Shown here: in pieces, positions 32,375 through 43,494 of the stretch
Layout: each line of letters starts with the position of its first letter
Numbering within the stretch: position 1 is the stretch's first letter
Assembly (NCBI GenBank): GCA_022410635.1
Contig: JAJVDF010000254.1
Location: 484,263-548,262 of the forward strand
Length of the DNA stretch: 64,000 bases
Reading direction: 5' to 3'
DNA from: Tretioscincus oriximinensis
Lineage: Eukaryota; Chordata; Lepidosauria; Squamata; Gymnophthalmidae
The notes under the pieces: generated by a model
Database searches by the model: none
Told to the model about the DNA's origin: nothing
What the model saw: the letters and a program-made list of their open reading frames with translations, nothing else
Program-made: the position numbers and the translations under genes

Positions 32375-33690
32375 CACCAGTTAATGTAAAGGATGTTATG
32401 GACAAGATAACATCACGTGATCAAACTGATCTAGTAGGTGGGTGGAAAGACAGTACATTATGGATGGTATGCAAAATATATGAATATATAATCANTGTGA
32501 TTGTGACTNGAATTTCTAATTATAGAATTAGCAATCTGGAAAATGTGTGGGAAATAAGGGATTGTAAACAAAAATGGATGCCAATTAAAAACTATATAGG
32601 GGCAAAATTGGGGAGTGAATTGATGAAACTGAAACTGAGATTGATAGTCCAGATNTACTGTAAATCCCTCTAGACCAAAGGTCCTCAAACTATGGACCAC
32701 TGGCCACACGCGGCCCACCGAAGACATTTATCCAGCCCGCAAGTTTTTGTTGTCGCCACCATCTGTCCTGCTTAGCAGCCGACTAGTCCCGGGATCACAG
32801 TAACATACCCCTTGCCTTTTCAATAGTGCATGTGCACAATGCGCACTTCATCCACTAGGCAGCCCCAAAACAGCTCCCTTCCATCACGTTCCTTCAGAGG
32901 CATCACTGCGCATGTCTATTAAAAACCATCCTCATACTCTCATAGTATTCTGAATAGGCGAAGCTTTTGTGGAAGATCAGCCAGTGCGCATGCCTTGTGG
33001 GGGATCTTTGGCAGAGAACTGAGTGCCATATGCTTTACGATAGCTAACAATATGCTTGACAGTATAGCTTAACATAATGAAAACCAGGGGCAGCCTGCTA
33101 CTGTCTGAAAACCGAGGTAAAAACAAATTAGGATTTATTTATTTTTTTGGAGAACTTTTTTTTTTAAAGTTAGCTAGTTTCTAGAGGGGTTGCATCACTG
33201 TGATAACGTAAATAGTCAGTGCCCAGTGTTATCACATGGGGGTCCCAAACTGGTAATCTGCCCAGGGCCCCATGGGAACTTAGTCCAGCTCTGCAGACAG
33301 TTTAGGAATAGAAAACATAATTTAATTGACNGTTAGTCCAGCCCTCCAACAGTCTGAGGAACAGTGAATTGCCCCCCTCCCCATTAGAAATGTTTAAGGA
33401 TCCCTGCTCTAGACAAACAAGATTAAATATGATGTAAAAGGGGGGAGGGAGTCCAGAGACTGGACAGTCATCTGTCTGGGATGGTTTAATGAATCCTGCA
33501 TCGAGCAGGGGGTTGGACNCNATGNCCCCGGAGGTCCCTTCCNACTCTATGATTCTATGATTCTAGGAGGGGGGGACGGTGGAGAGAAATTGTTTGAAAT
33601 CCTGAATATATGAATGAAAAGTTTATATTGTAACGTAGTGTCTTTTGGAAATAAAAGTATTTAAAACTTAAAACAATAGCCAAAAAGTAG
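32375..33690 (+). repeat. L1-like 3' end disrupted by a hAT element and a CR1 end
   Basis: L1 ORF2 end and 3'UTR run at 32380-32667, resume at 33415-33450 (agattaaatatgatgtaaaagg), and finish at 33590-33680 (ttatattgtaacgtagtgtc). The hAT at 32676-33406 and a CR1 (ATTCTATG) terminus at 33451-33575 interrupt it. Confidence 0.75.
32676..33406. mobile_element. 731-bp non-autonomous hAT transposon
   Basis: Terminal repeats CAAAGGTCCTCAAAC and, in complement at the right, CAGGGATCCTTAAAC. They are flanked by a perfect 8-bp target duplication CTCTAGAC (32668-32675 and 33407-33414). The inner left part (ccacacgcggcccaccg) is typical of hAT terminal regions in amniotes. No transposase frame. Confidence 0.88.
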
Positions 33691-34682
33691 GAATATATTT
33701 AAGTCTCACCAAGAGCCAAGCTCAAGATCTTTTAGTCAGAGCGAATTTAAAATCAGCTAGTTTCACATTAGTTTCTTACAGTTCCCAAAGCAGGAAGAGC
33801 CCCAAATGGTCAGGACACAGGATTGACATAAATCATAANCACCCAGCCTCCAACCCACTTCAGGTTCTCTGCCATCTGCATCCTGTAAAGACCCTGGATT
33901 ACAGATTCAGTAGCCCGAAGGAAAAAGAGGCTGAGGACGGGGCTGCTTTCCCTGCATGGCCAGAGGAACAGCATACCCCCATGATTAAAAAAAACGCAAA
34001 CGTTGTCAGCTTTGTGCCTGATGGCTCTTCCCTTGTGCTATGGCCCACTTTTCCCTAGCGAAGGGGGAAAGGTTTCAAAGTAGCGCAAGAAAAGGCATCA
34101 TTAAGTGCAATGCATTGCAGGCTGATTTGTTCCNTCATCTGAGCAAGAGAGAAGGCGATCTGGAAGAGTAAAACATGGGCAGGTTCTGTCCTTTGTCCTG
34201 GGGGAAAGTTAGTCTTCAAAAATAACCACAGAGACAAGATGGAACTTGAAAACGAAAGAGCCAGCAACGGGGTCCTTTGAAGCAAGATCTCATTTCGGAT
34301 GCAGGCCAAGGAAGGCGATACTAACGAAGCCTTTTTGCTGAGCATTAGACTTCAAGGTGCCACCTTTACACTGCACATCTGTGCACATTCCAATTATGGC
34401 ACTGCACTTGTTTGCTTCATGCTAGCAGAGGATGTGGGGGGNCTTTCCGTTCCAATCTGTCGTGCTTCTTTCCACCCCGCTGAGTCACTGGTGAAAGGCA
34501 TGAAGTGTGCTGTGAATAACGCTTATAAATATCTTCTAAGTAATATGTGGAATTAATAAATTCATTAATTGACAGAAGAAGTGTGTGTCAAAGCATTTTA
34601 GGCTCTTAGCAGACCTCCTCACCTTGCCAGTTTAGCCACTATGATGCTCTCTATAGCTCTGGTTGCATCCAAATATTGCTTA
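33691..34682. other. Single-copy-looking intronic block
   Basis: No exon or repeat recognised. The 96-codon and 85-codon frames lack domains. Confidence 0.4.
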
Positions 34683-34870
34683 CTTATTCCCTTGCATCTA
34701 GGTATACCAGGGATCTATCCACATAGCATGTTATTCTGCTATTAGTTGATAAGCCCGTTGCAGGAAATGCAACAGTCTTATTCCCTTGCATCTAGGTATA
34801 CCAGGGATCTATCCACATAGCATGTTATTCTGCTATTAGTTGATAAACCTGTTACAGGAAATACAACAGT
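34683..34870 (+). repeat. Exact-period tandem duplication, 94 bp x 2
   Basis: The block starting cttattcccttgcatctagg occurs at 34683-34776 and 34777-34870. The copies differ by only a few bases (gcccgttg versus acctgtta; atgc versus atac). Confidence 0.95.
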
Positions 34871-34929
34871 CTCTATAATGTAAGCGATTAAGTTTCTCTT
34901 CTGCCTTTCCCTGCCAATCCTGAGTTTGT

Positions 34930-35080
34930 GAAGTTAGGAGGCATCCAGTCTTTGATGGGGTTGAATTGCCCTATAAGGGACAGATGTGAAATCTGGGGGT
35001 GCTTCTGGATCCTGTGATGATACTTAGCGATCAGGTGGCAGTGGCCAGGAGTACCTACTTCCAGCTTATACATTCACAAA
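34930..35080 (+). repeat. L2 coding fragment
   Basis: atccagtctttgatggggttg, gaaatctgggggtgcttctgg and gtggccaggagtacctac match 43890-44000. Confidence 0.75.
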
Positions 35081-36127
35081 TTCCAGTCCATCATCAAGGG
35101 ATACAATACAGCCAATAATTTCCTGGCACACTATTTATATCATTATACCAGTTAATTATTTGATTGATTCACAATCATCCAGATTTATCTCATTTCTCCA
35201 AGCATTTTCCTCTAAAATGCAAATTAGCTTTTGCATTTTAGCTGTTTTTCTCACCTAGTTCATCCCAAACCACATTTACATGTCCTTTGTCATCTTCTAC
35301 ACACCGTTTCCTACTAAGTCAATACCTGACATTGGTCCCCTAGGTTCTTGCCACCTACCTTTCACCTGCAAGTCTCCAAGTGCTATTAGCCTCCTTGCTG
35401 GACTTTCTACTAAGACTAAGGCTATATTCGCATTAAACCTTTAGAATGGAATGGGAAATGGAATTAATAGTTCCAAATCGAAACCGAAGTGAGGGCTTAA
35501 AATGCAGCCAATTTTACATGAGCATCCAATCCACACTATCGCCCCCAATGCACAGATGCGAGTCCCTAATGAACCTGTTCCACCAGAGCTGAAGTAGCAG
35601 GAAGAACCTGTTTTTTCATAGAGGGAGGGGGCGGGTGACGGGAGAGCAAGCAGCTAATCCAGGAGGGAATGCCAAACAAAGAGCCCCCAGCCCTGCCCTC
35701 TCACTTGTTTGTTTGGCTCTTCGCAGCGTCCGTCCCTCCCCCATGCCGTTTTGAAGTTCTCAGTGTGGCTACTAGTAAAAACAAAANCAGTGGAGCCAAG
35801 AGATGGAGAGGAACAGCTGTGTGGTTTGGGCAAAATCNTAGCAAACTAGCCTAGGAATGCCCCTTTCCCTAATAGGCTGAGTCTCCCTTAACGTCATGCT
35901 CCAGTGTGAGGCTGAGACAGGACCACCCGCATACATGAGCAAAGCTATGGGGATCTGCGTTGTCAGAGTACAAGTAACCCAAATAACAAAATGAAGCAGC
36001 GACAACAGGATTTCACCAAGGCATATACAGCAGAAACCTGTGGTGTGCGTTCTAAGTGACGCGGGAGCATTTCGTTTTATGGTAACACAATCAGAATAGT
36101 GGGCTTTGGCTTCGCATTTGCCCGCGC
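35081..36127. other. Unassigned intronic sequence
   Basis: aggctatattcgcattaaac (35430) and gcttcgcatttgcccgcgc (36110) might bound an old DNA element, but I cannot prove it. No exon. Confidence 0.35.
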
Positions 36128-36437
36128 ATTAAAGAAGAGAAGAAGAACTTGGTTCTTATACCCCGCTTTTCTCACCTCTTAAAGGGACTCAAAGAGGCTT
36201 ACAAGGATATATTTTGCCCAAAGGCTGACACTCTATATTCCCCACCAGGCTCTGGTGGTTCCCATGTATCTACTTCAGTCGTTGCAATTTCTTGCAATTC
36301 ATGCTTTCGAATAGCTGGGTTGGCTAGAGCTACAGGCTAGTGGAAAGTGCTCACCACTCCCCGCNTCCGACACAGGGCTTCAAAACTCCATCTCCCAGGC
36401 GAGAGATGAATTCCTAAGCGACTGAGCTATCCGTAGG
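36128..36437 (-). mobile_element. tRNA-derived SINE (family 2), antisense
   Basis: A GAAGAA tail, tggttcttataccccgcttttc, ggctctggtggttcccatg, ggcttcaaaactcc (B-box position) and cctaagcgactgagctatccg (A box). Confidence 0.85.
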
Positions 36438-37234
36438 TATAAGTAGAATATTACTCTGAACTCTACTTCCTCTAAAATATTGCTTTGTCCAGTTCACCAC
36501 TTCCAGACAGGGAGTATGGCTATAGTAATCCCATGCTCTGGAAACTTCCTGATTGGACCATCGTAATGCACTCCATCTAGGAAGGAAGCATCAAAAGTAA
36601 CTAGATTATTAGTCCAATGTTTTCAGTCTACCCCCGTGCATCTGACTCAAAGCTGCCATGTCCTATTTGCACTGGGAGCGATCTGGGTCTGCCCCATTCT
36701 GGTCTTGGTTGGGAAAGTGCTGAGGTTGCTTCCTGTCCTCAGCATTTTGCTGCATTCGCCCCTAATACATGCCACGTTGCATCAGGCTGTAAAGCTGTAT
36801 AACAAGAGCAGAAGGAGACAGCAGACTACAGACAGATTCTGTGTTCAGAAGCAGCTACTGTATGGGTCTACCTCTTTGCCACATGCCTGCCATGTGTGCA
36901 AAAGGGGGTCAAAGAAAAACTAGTTTGCCTATTTTACAAAACAGTAGAAGCATCACCTTGGAGGTGATGGGGAAATATATGTCACCCAAAGGGATGTCGT
37001 TCCACAGAATTTACAGCAGAAGAGGTGAGCAACCATCCTGGATAGCTTTAAGCGAATTCATATGTGGCAACTGGAATAGATGCCTAAAAACATCTGTCCA
37101 ATTTGGAGACCTAGAAAGGGGATTTCATAGCACCTTACAGATTAACAAGGAAAAGGTTGGTGGTGTGAGCTTTCGTAGGAAAAGGTTCCAGGTGCTCACA
37201 CTGCCAATTTGGTTTCAACGTTAAGGTGCCAGTG
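36438..37234. other. Intronic sequence, mostly unassigned
   Basis: tttcatagcaccttacagatt and ggtgtgagctttcgtagg at 37125-37180 are a CTTCAGAT-type repeat fragment. The rest is not recognised. Confidence 0.4.
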
Positions 37235-37590
37235 TCTGGTAACAATCCCAGTTTGAGTATTTTCCCTTGGGTGAACTGGAGCTCATCATCACAATTCTTC
37301 TGAACTCTCTTAGTCCCACCTAATTCACAAGGTGTCTGTTATGAAGAGAAGAACAGAAGGTTATGAAAGCTGCTTTGATTCCCTTCAGGTTGATTCCCTT
37401 CTTCTCCTTCTCCTTCTCCTTCTCCTTCTCTTTTTTCACCCAGAGCGTCATTGGTCTGTAGAATTTACTTCCAAAGGAGGTGGTGGTAGCTAGCAGTCTC
37501 GATAGCTTTAAGAAAGGATTAGACAAAGCCAAGGGTATAAATAGAATATCGGATGGATTTCTTGAATTTCCTCTGAAATGGAGCAAAACA
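37235..37590 (+). repeat. SINE remnant, (TTCTCC)n, and CR1 3' piece
   Basis: ctctcttagtcccacctaatt (SINE family 1), (CTTCTC)n at 37397-37430, then CR1 (gtagaatttacttccaaagg, agctttaagaaaggattagac). Confidence 0.65.
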
Positions 37591-37639
37591 GCCTGCTGAA
37601 ATGGAGCTCTTCATTCAGCACCACATAGCCTGTACATTC

Positions 37640-38215
37640 TCAAATAATTGTAACTGTGTTAGTCTGGATCCAGCATATCTACCAAGGGGCTCTTGCAGCA
37701 CCTTAGAGATTAATTAGAAAAAGATCAGCAGCATCAGTTTCCATAGGCAAGTTTGGAAACACGGCGGTACAGAGGTTAAGAAACAGTCTTTCAGTCGAGA
37801 GGCCTATCATCAAAGCCCTGTGCAGAGGGGTGAGCACCCTCTACTGGCCTCAGGTTCAGTCAACTCAGCTGTTTGAAAACAAGTAATTGAAATTAGATAA
37901 ATGAATACCACCATTCATTCTGTCATCTGGGAAGACAGAATGTAAGCCTTNGGGCAAAAAAAAAAGGTTTGGGTGAGAAAGGTGGGGGATTCTTCTTGTC
38001 TTCCTCTTCTTCCTCTTCTTCCTTTCCTCTTCTTCCTCTTATCCTCCTCCTTCAAATGCTATGGAGTTTTAGCAAGGGAGTCTCATAGGACCTTAGATAC
38101 TTANAAGAAAAAGGTAGGCAGCATGCGTTTCCATAGACAAGTGAACTTCTTCAGATTCTCATCTGAAGAAATAGATTTGTTTACGAAAGCTCATAGTATC
38201 TCCCTTTTTAAAATC
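37640..38215 (+). repeat. Two CTTCAGAT-type repeats flanking a diverged SINE
   Basis: First repeat 37645-37755 (aaggggctcttgcagcacc). The SINE at 37756-38060 (acacggcggtacagaggttaag, aagcctt, then a (CTTCTTCCT)n tail) appears inserted into it, because the repeat resumes at 38066 (gcaagggagtctcataggacc, aacttcttcagattctc). Confidence 0.6.
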
Positions 38216-38610
38216 TAGATCCTCCATTTTTCAGCATGGGCTTTCTTGCTAACTAACGGCATCCTTTCCTAACAGTGGGTCACACATGCAATAGCTGTTT
38301 CCCCCACTCTCACCCCGAAGAGTCCCAAGAAAGCTGCCAGGACTTAGTATTGATCCAGCTGTCAGCTCTGGCTCACACGCATATCTTTGCCCTAATCTGC
38401 TTTGCTAGTCTACTAAGAAGAAAAGGTTTCCTAGCTGTCTAACTAATCAGGGGTGGGCAGGCGTGTCACTCCTTCAGGGTAGATGTGGGAAAGCCCATGG
38501 CTCAAATATCCATCAGTCCCAGTTATAATAGACTGCAGCTGCTGTTGTGAGAAATGCAGTTGATTAATTTTCTAGAGTGCTGTGGGTTTGTTTACCTCTC
38601 GATCACACCA
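38216..38610. other. Unassigned intronic sequence
   Basis: No family recognised. Confidence 0.4.
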
Positions 38611-38611
38611 G

Positions 38612-38875
38612 AACACATTAGCCAGTTTGGAGTAGTGGATAGAGTGCTGAACTCTTATCTGGTAGTCTCCTGGTTCGATTCCACCCTCTTCCATGAAGAC
38701 ACCTGGGTGACCTTGGGCCAATTACAGTTCTTTAGAACTCTCTCAGCCCCGCTTACTTCACAGGGTATCTGTCATGGAGAAAGCAACCAAGGCTATCTGC
38801 GCCACCCTTTGGTAAAAGGGTCATTATAAATAAATGTTATCATCATCATTCTCATTATCATAAGAAATGTAAATA
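38612..38875 (+). mobile_element. tRNA-derived SINE (family 1), sense
   Basis: agtttggagtagtggatagag (A box), ctcctggttcgattccac (B box), gggtgaccttgggccaattac and ctctctcagccccgcttactt, with an A/T-rich tail. Similar to SINEs described in squamates. Confidence 0.8.
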
Positions 38876-38879
38876 AATA

Positions 38880-39450
38880 AATTTGGAGAATCATAGAGAT
38901 GGAAGGGACTTCCTGGGTCATTGGGTCCAACCCCGTGCTCAACGCAGGATTCATTAAACCACTCCAGACCAATGGCTGCCAANCCTCTGTTTGAAGACTT
39001 CCAGTGAAGGCGAACTCACCACCTCCTATGGTAGCCTATTGCTCTGGTTTATCATCCTGACTGTCAGATAGTTTTTCTGATATCTAATCTACAGGGTGCT
39101 TCAAAAAAAAATGTATACACACTGTGAACTTCCATAGAAAATTTATTTACTGTTCTACTGTTCTACAAAGTTAAATTTCAGGAAATTAGAAAGTTTAAAG
39201 TCCAATGTAAATAAAACGTAAATAACAAATGAGTACGAGTCACCACTGATTCTGTACATCATATGGAAGTTCAAAGTGTGTATACATTTTTTGAAGCACC
39301 CTGTATATCTACTTCCTTGCAGCTTCATCCCATTGTTCCTAGTCCTTCCATGTGCCAATGAGAACAAAGTTGATCCCTCTGCTCTGTGGCAGCCCTTAGA
39401 GACTTTTCCATTGCACCTTTTCAAATACTGGGCAGAACTGGAATACAGCC
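38880..39450 (-). repeat. CR1 (ATTCTATG type) 3' end, antisense, split by a MITE
   Basis: gagaatcatagagatggaagg, tgggtccaaccccgtgc and gtttgaagacttccagtg run to 39089. The CR1 continues at 39306 (tctacttccttgcagcttcatc, aatgagaacaaagttgatccc). Confidence 0.85.
39092..39303. mobile_element. 212-bp mariner-like MITE inserted in CR1
   Basis: Ends CAGGGTGCTTCAAAAA and ttttttgaagcaccctg are inverted. TA flanks each side (39090-39091, 39304-39305). Longer arms pair through tgtatacacac and gtgtgtataca. A related copy lies at 58587-58813. Confidence 0.88.
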
Positions 39451-40214
39451 ACAAATTCCAGGTCACTGAAAAAAAAACTTCTGGCACACTACACATATTA
39501 TAATACCAGTTAATGTCACAGGTTCTCTTGGACTATTCTTCTCTCCACCTTTCTGCATCACTTTAGATTGCGAGAGTCTTTTTTACTTTACACTTCCTTC
39601 CTCCAAGAAGCTTTAACAACCTTTTTTATATCTTACTATAACCCATCGATTACTATTCAAACATTCAGCCTGCTATAAAAGTCTCTCCCTGGGCAGATTG
39701 TTCACGTCTTAGTATCTGAAGAAGTAGACCTATCTATATTAACTCTGCCTATCCACTTCTTGTTAATCTCCATGGAGCTATGAAACCATCTTGCAGGAAA
39801 CCTGCCCTCATCTGCCAGCATAGCCTCATAGCCTGTTGAGATGGGATGTCCAGAGATACAACCTAGAATAAAAACTCTGATCCATTAGAACCCAGTCACT
39901 CGAGGCAGATTATTTTAAAATAGAAGCGGAAGGAGAAGGAGAGAATAAAATTTGGTTTAATTAATCCATGGGGTTTTCTTCTACAAAAAGATTTTAGTCA
40001 TTGTTGCTTCTAGTAAAAACGAGTGATGCTGCCCCCTAGTGCCATGCTTGGAGAAAGCCATGTTAACATGTTCTGCCCTTGCGTGAAGTTTTCTAAAGAG
40101 GACAATAATTTCAGGTGAAACCATTGCATATGAACTGTAGAAAAAGTTGGAAGGAGATCCAACAGTTTCAACAGATTTAAAGCAGTTTTCTCCAGATGAT
40201 TTTCGGAGACAGGA
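39451..40214. other. Unassigned intronic sequence
   Basis: ctgaagaagtagacctatc at 39716 is a CTTCAGAT-type piece. The rest is unassigned. Confidence 0.4.
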
Positions 40215-40445
40215 TGAATGAGAATTTAAGCACATAAGAGGAGCCCTGCTGAATGGGGCCAGAGCCCATCAAAATCCAGCATTCTGTCCCACACAATGGC
40301 CCATCCTTTGCATCTGGACAGTCTCAAGAAGTAAAAGGCAAAAACCTCACCTGTTCTCCACACCCTGCAAATAGTACTTCAGGAATCCTGTTGCTCCATC
40401 CCGGAGGCAGTATTAAAAGATCCATTTCTTGCATCCCTTACTCCT
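40215..40445 (-). repeat. CR1 (TTCTTATG type) 3' end, antisense
   Basis: aagcacataagaggagccctg, cagcattctgtcccacacaatgg and ttgctccatcccggaggc. Confidence 0.75.
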
Positions 40446-40499
40446 ACCATATAGTCCCTTTTCTACTTCAAAGCCTCATACTGAAGTTGTTCAATTACA

Positions 40500-40885
40500 T
40501 AATGACTAGTGGAATTATCCCATAATGCAATGGGCTCTAGTCCCTCCTCCCCCTTGCTCCTCTCCATGCCTCCACCCACTTTCTCCCTTGCTCCTTCTCA
40601 TCCCCTTTTCACCTTCTGCTTCTTTGTTTCATTTATTCTTTCTTTCCACTTTCCTCTTCTTTTCTTCCTTTCCCTCTCAATACTATTCCCAGTACTGAAC
40701 CCTGGGGTATTCCACTTCTCACACCTTTCCACTCAGAGAACCGTCCGTTTATTATTTTCCTCTGTTTTCTGTCTTTTAGGCAGTCACAAGCTCAGGACTC
40801 TGGTCTCTGGAGGCAGCCAAAGTTCCGAGCCCTGTCACTGTTCATTATACCTCGGAATGTTGAATTCTCCCACACCTCTTTTATT
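40500..40885 (-). repeat. Composite repeat with a CR1 reverse-transcriptase fragment, antisense
   Basis: gaattatcccataatgcaatggg, a pyrimidine-rich stretch (40535-40680), then antisense CR1 (cagtactgaaccctggggtatt), then ctctggaggcagccaaagttcc and cattatacctcggaatgttg. Same order as the sense copy 52170-52632. Confidence 0.75.
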
Positions 40886-41174
40886 ACTTCTGATGATGCC
40901 ATTAACAAATTGTCCAAACGGACTTACCCTTCCACCCTTTTGCCAGTACCAACTGCACAGCTCTAAGTGACTGTCATACAATATATTCCATCTCCAGAGG
41001 TATATTATTAAACTTAAATAATAAAAAAACCCATAATCCAATTTGTTGATCGCTACTGTAATACTCGTAGTATCCCAGTATTTCTGGACTTCCACACTTT
41101 CCCACCAAAGAGGAATATAAGTACTCCTTTCATTTGAACAATGCCAACTGCACGGGGCAACCCCCGTTTGCTGT
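40886..41174. other. Unassigned intronic sequence
   Basis: No family recognised. Confidence 0.35.
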
Positions 41175-41852
41175 CAATATCAGATTCCTTCAACTCTTGC
41201 CCTTGCAGTTTCTCACCAAAACTATCCACACATCAAAGCCTTTGCAGCAATAACCCCCCACAATGGTTTGATTCATGGAAAATTGATAAACTGGATAATC
41301 AGTTTTAAAATCCTCAATCTGCCAGTTTATATAACAATTTAGGCCTGATCCCCACATTCTAATTCCTGCGCTTTGGTAGTCAGTTTACCTTCCTTCTGAC
41401 CCAAGGATCCACACATGTCCAGCCTTCTGTGCACTCTAAAGGTCTTCCGAGTGCCTCGTCAAATCTCGTAATTTCCAAAGGCTCCGTGTGGACAGGGCCT
41501 CCATTTTAAAGTCCTGAAGGAGAATCTCTCTTCTTTTATGCAAATATAAAGATTTCATTGGCTCTTGGAGTTTAGGGACTGTCTGGGAACAGTAGACAGG
41601 GTCACAGGGAATTCTGGGAATTGTAGTTAGGAAAGAAAGTGGTGCCTTAGTGGGCTCCTCATTCAAATGAGGCAGCAGTTGAATGAAAAGTAAAATGGGG
41701 ACAGACGGCCAACACCTTTTTTTAAGCGTTTGCAATACAAGGGAATGGGCATGTGGGGATGTAGCCCTAGTGAGGCGAACGCAACAGATATTTGACTTTC
41801 ATGTGGATTATTGACCCTGTCTGGCCGCAGCCCAATATGCTTCCTAGGAATA
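41175..41852. mobile_element. Dispersed DNA element (host copy) containing a nested MITE
   Basis: tgctgtcaatatcagattcc, ctatccacacatcaaagcc and aaaattgataaactggataatc precede the insertion; gtgaggcgaacgcaacagat and ctgtctggccgcagccc follow it. The order matches the uninterrupted copy at 3800-4040. Confidence 0.7.
41343..41767. mobile_element. 425-bp MITE with ATCCCCACAT terminal repeats
   Basis: Left end GCCTGATCCCCACATTC. The complement of the right end is GGGCTACATCCCCACATG. TAG flanks both sides (41340-41342, 41768-41770), a plausible 3-bp target duplication. Internal words cagggaattctgggaattg are common in amniote DNA elements. A relative with similar ends lies at 52984-53371. Confidence 0.82.
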
Positions 41853-41855
41853 AAT

Positions 41856-42355
41856 CTTAAGAAAATGGAGCTTCTTTTATCTTAGACTATCAATCACCGG
41901 CAAAACCCAACGTTCGAATACACGCCATCCCTGAAAACTGTGTGAAAGAAAAGTGTCTTAACATCTTTTGCAAGGAGAGAGACAACGCTTCCAAGCGGAA
42001 CCTGGGGAGGGACATTCCAAGATCAGAACTCAAATTTTGCTCCTAACCAGTTAATAATTATTGCCAAGAAATGCACCAGCACAACCCAAATTGCCGCATG
42101 GCTGAAGCTTTCAATTTCGCCAGCTCCGGGAAAGATCATTAATCACATATACTATTCCAAACACAAACAAGAATAGGCAATTCCAGTCCAGCAATTTGAA
42201 CATAAAAGGTGGGATCAGAAACAGGGAAAAATAAGGAGGCTTAGTCTATCCTTGTCATATTCAGTCATCCGAGCAGATGAGATTTATTAAATCAGAGCCA
42301 TTATTAACAATACAGCTTAAATATCTATCTAAATGCAAATGAGTGCATGAGGAAC
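41856..42355. other. Single-copy-looking block, candidate conserved non-coding element
   Basis: No recurring repeat. Contains accagttaataattattgcc, agatcattaatcacatatac and gagccattattaacaatac, with a POU octamer-like ctaaatgcaaatgag (42329-42343). Frames are short and closed. Confidence 0.4.
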
Positions 42356-42416
42356 TCTGTGTGTGTGTGTATATATCTATATCTAGATCTAGATCTATAA
42401 CTAGATATATAAATGA
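42356..42416 (+). repeat. (GT)n and (ATCTAG)n simple repeats
   Basis: gtgtgtgtgtgtatatatc runs into atctagatctagatctat, a self-complementary tract. Confidence 0.85.
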
Positions 42417-42734
42417 GACCCTTCACCTGACAGTTTTATTTGAGAAAAAGTCCTTAGGGATANGCAAAAATGCATGAACGATGCCAGATGAAATGGATGA
42501 AAAGGTCTTACAACTTCAAATTCTGTAAATCTGAATGATCTTTAAAGGTGGCTACCAAGACAGGCCAAACTATAGTAAAACAAGATTTGGATGGGCTTAG
42601 AAATGTCCAAAAGTTATTGTTGTTGGTATTTTTATACAGAGAAATATATATGGTGTATCTAATACAAAAATATTCTTGATACTCCACCAAACCCATCTGC
42701 ACATATAATAATATGTGTACCTCAGAGTCCACTA

Positions 42735-43335
42735 ATCCAAGGTATAATGACCAATGACAGGGCTCGGAACTTTGGCAGCCTTGAGAAAGGAAGATAAGGA
42801 GGGAGGCAGAAGGGGGAAGGGAGAAAGAAAGGAGGAGGAGGAAGAACTAGATTCTTATAGCCCGCTTTTCTCACCTTTCAAAGGGACTCAAAGCAGCTTA
42901 AAGGGATTTTGCCCAAAGGCTGACATTCTATCTTCCCCACCAGGCTCTGGTGGTTCCCATGTATCTACCTGCAGTTGTAGCAATTTCTTGCAATTCTTGC
43001 TTTCGAATAGCTGGGTTGGCTAGAGCTACTGGCTAGTGGAAGGTGCTCACCCCTCCCCACGTCTGACACAGGGCTTTGAAACCTGACCTGCCAGATGAGA
43101 GACTGTTTCTTAAGTAACTGAGCCATAAGGAAGCATAAGGAAGGCAGAATAAGGAAGGATTATGAAGAAAGAAGGAAAGAAGGTAAGGAAGAAGCAAGGA
43201 AAGGAAGAAGGAACAAAAGAAAATAGGAAGTGGCAAATGAAAGAAGGATGGGAAGGAGTAAGGGAGGGAGGGAGTGGGTGGAGGCATGGATGGGAGCAGA
43301 TGGGAGGAAGGGCTAAAACCCGTTGCATTATTGTA
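42735..43335. repeat. Composite repeat interrupted by a family-2 SINE (antisense)
   Basis: ggtataatgaccaatgacagg and ctcggaactttggcagcc mark the left end. The SINE occupies about 42830-43132 (cttatagcccgcttttctcacc to taactgagccat). A purine-rich stretch (43133-43310) and ttgcattattgtaatgcagcg complete the right end. Confidence 0.65.
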
Positions 43336-43339
43336 ATGC

Positions 43340-43490
43340 AGCGAGCTAATTCTGACAAGGGAAGTCTCCAAACAGAGGCTGAGCAGCCTTCTGCCTGGGA
43401 TAGTTTAGTGAATCCTGCATTGAGTAGGGGGTTGGACCCAATAGCCCTGAAGGTCCCTTTCAACTCTATGACTCTATGATTCTAATATAA
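43340..43490 (+). repeat. CR1 (ATTCTATG type) 3' terminus
   Basis: gaagtctccaaacagaggctg, gtctgggat-like gcctgggatagtttag, ggtccctttcaactctatgac and (ATTCTATG). Confidence 0.8.
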
Positions 43491-43494
43491 TGCT

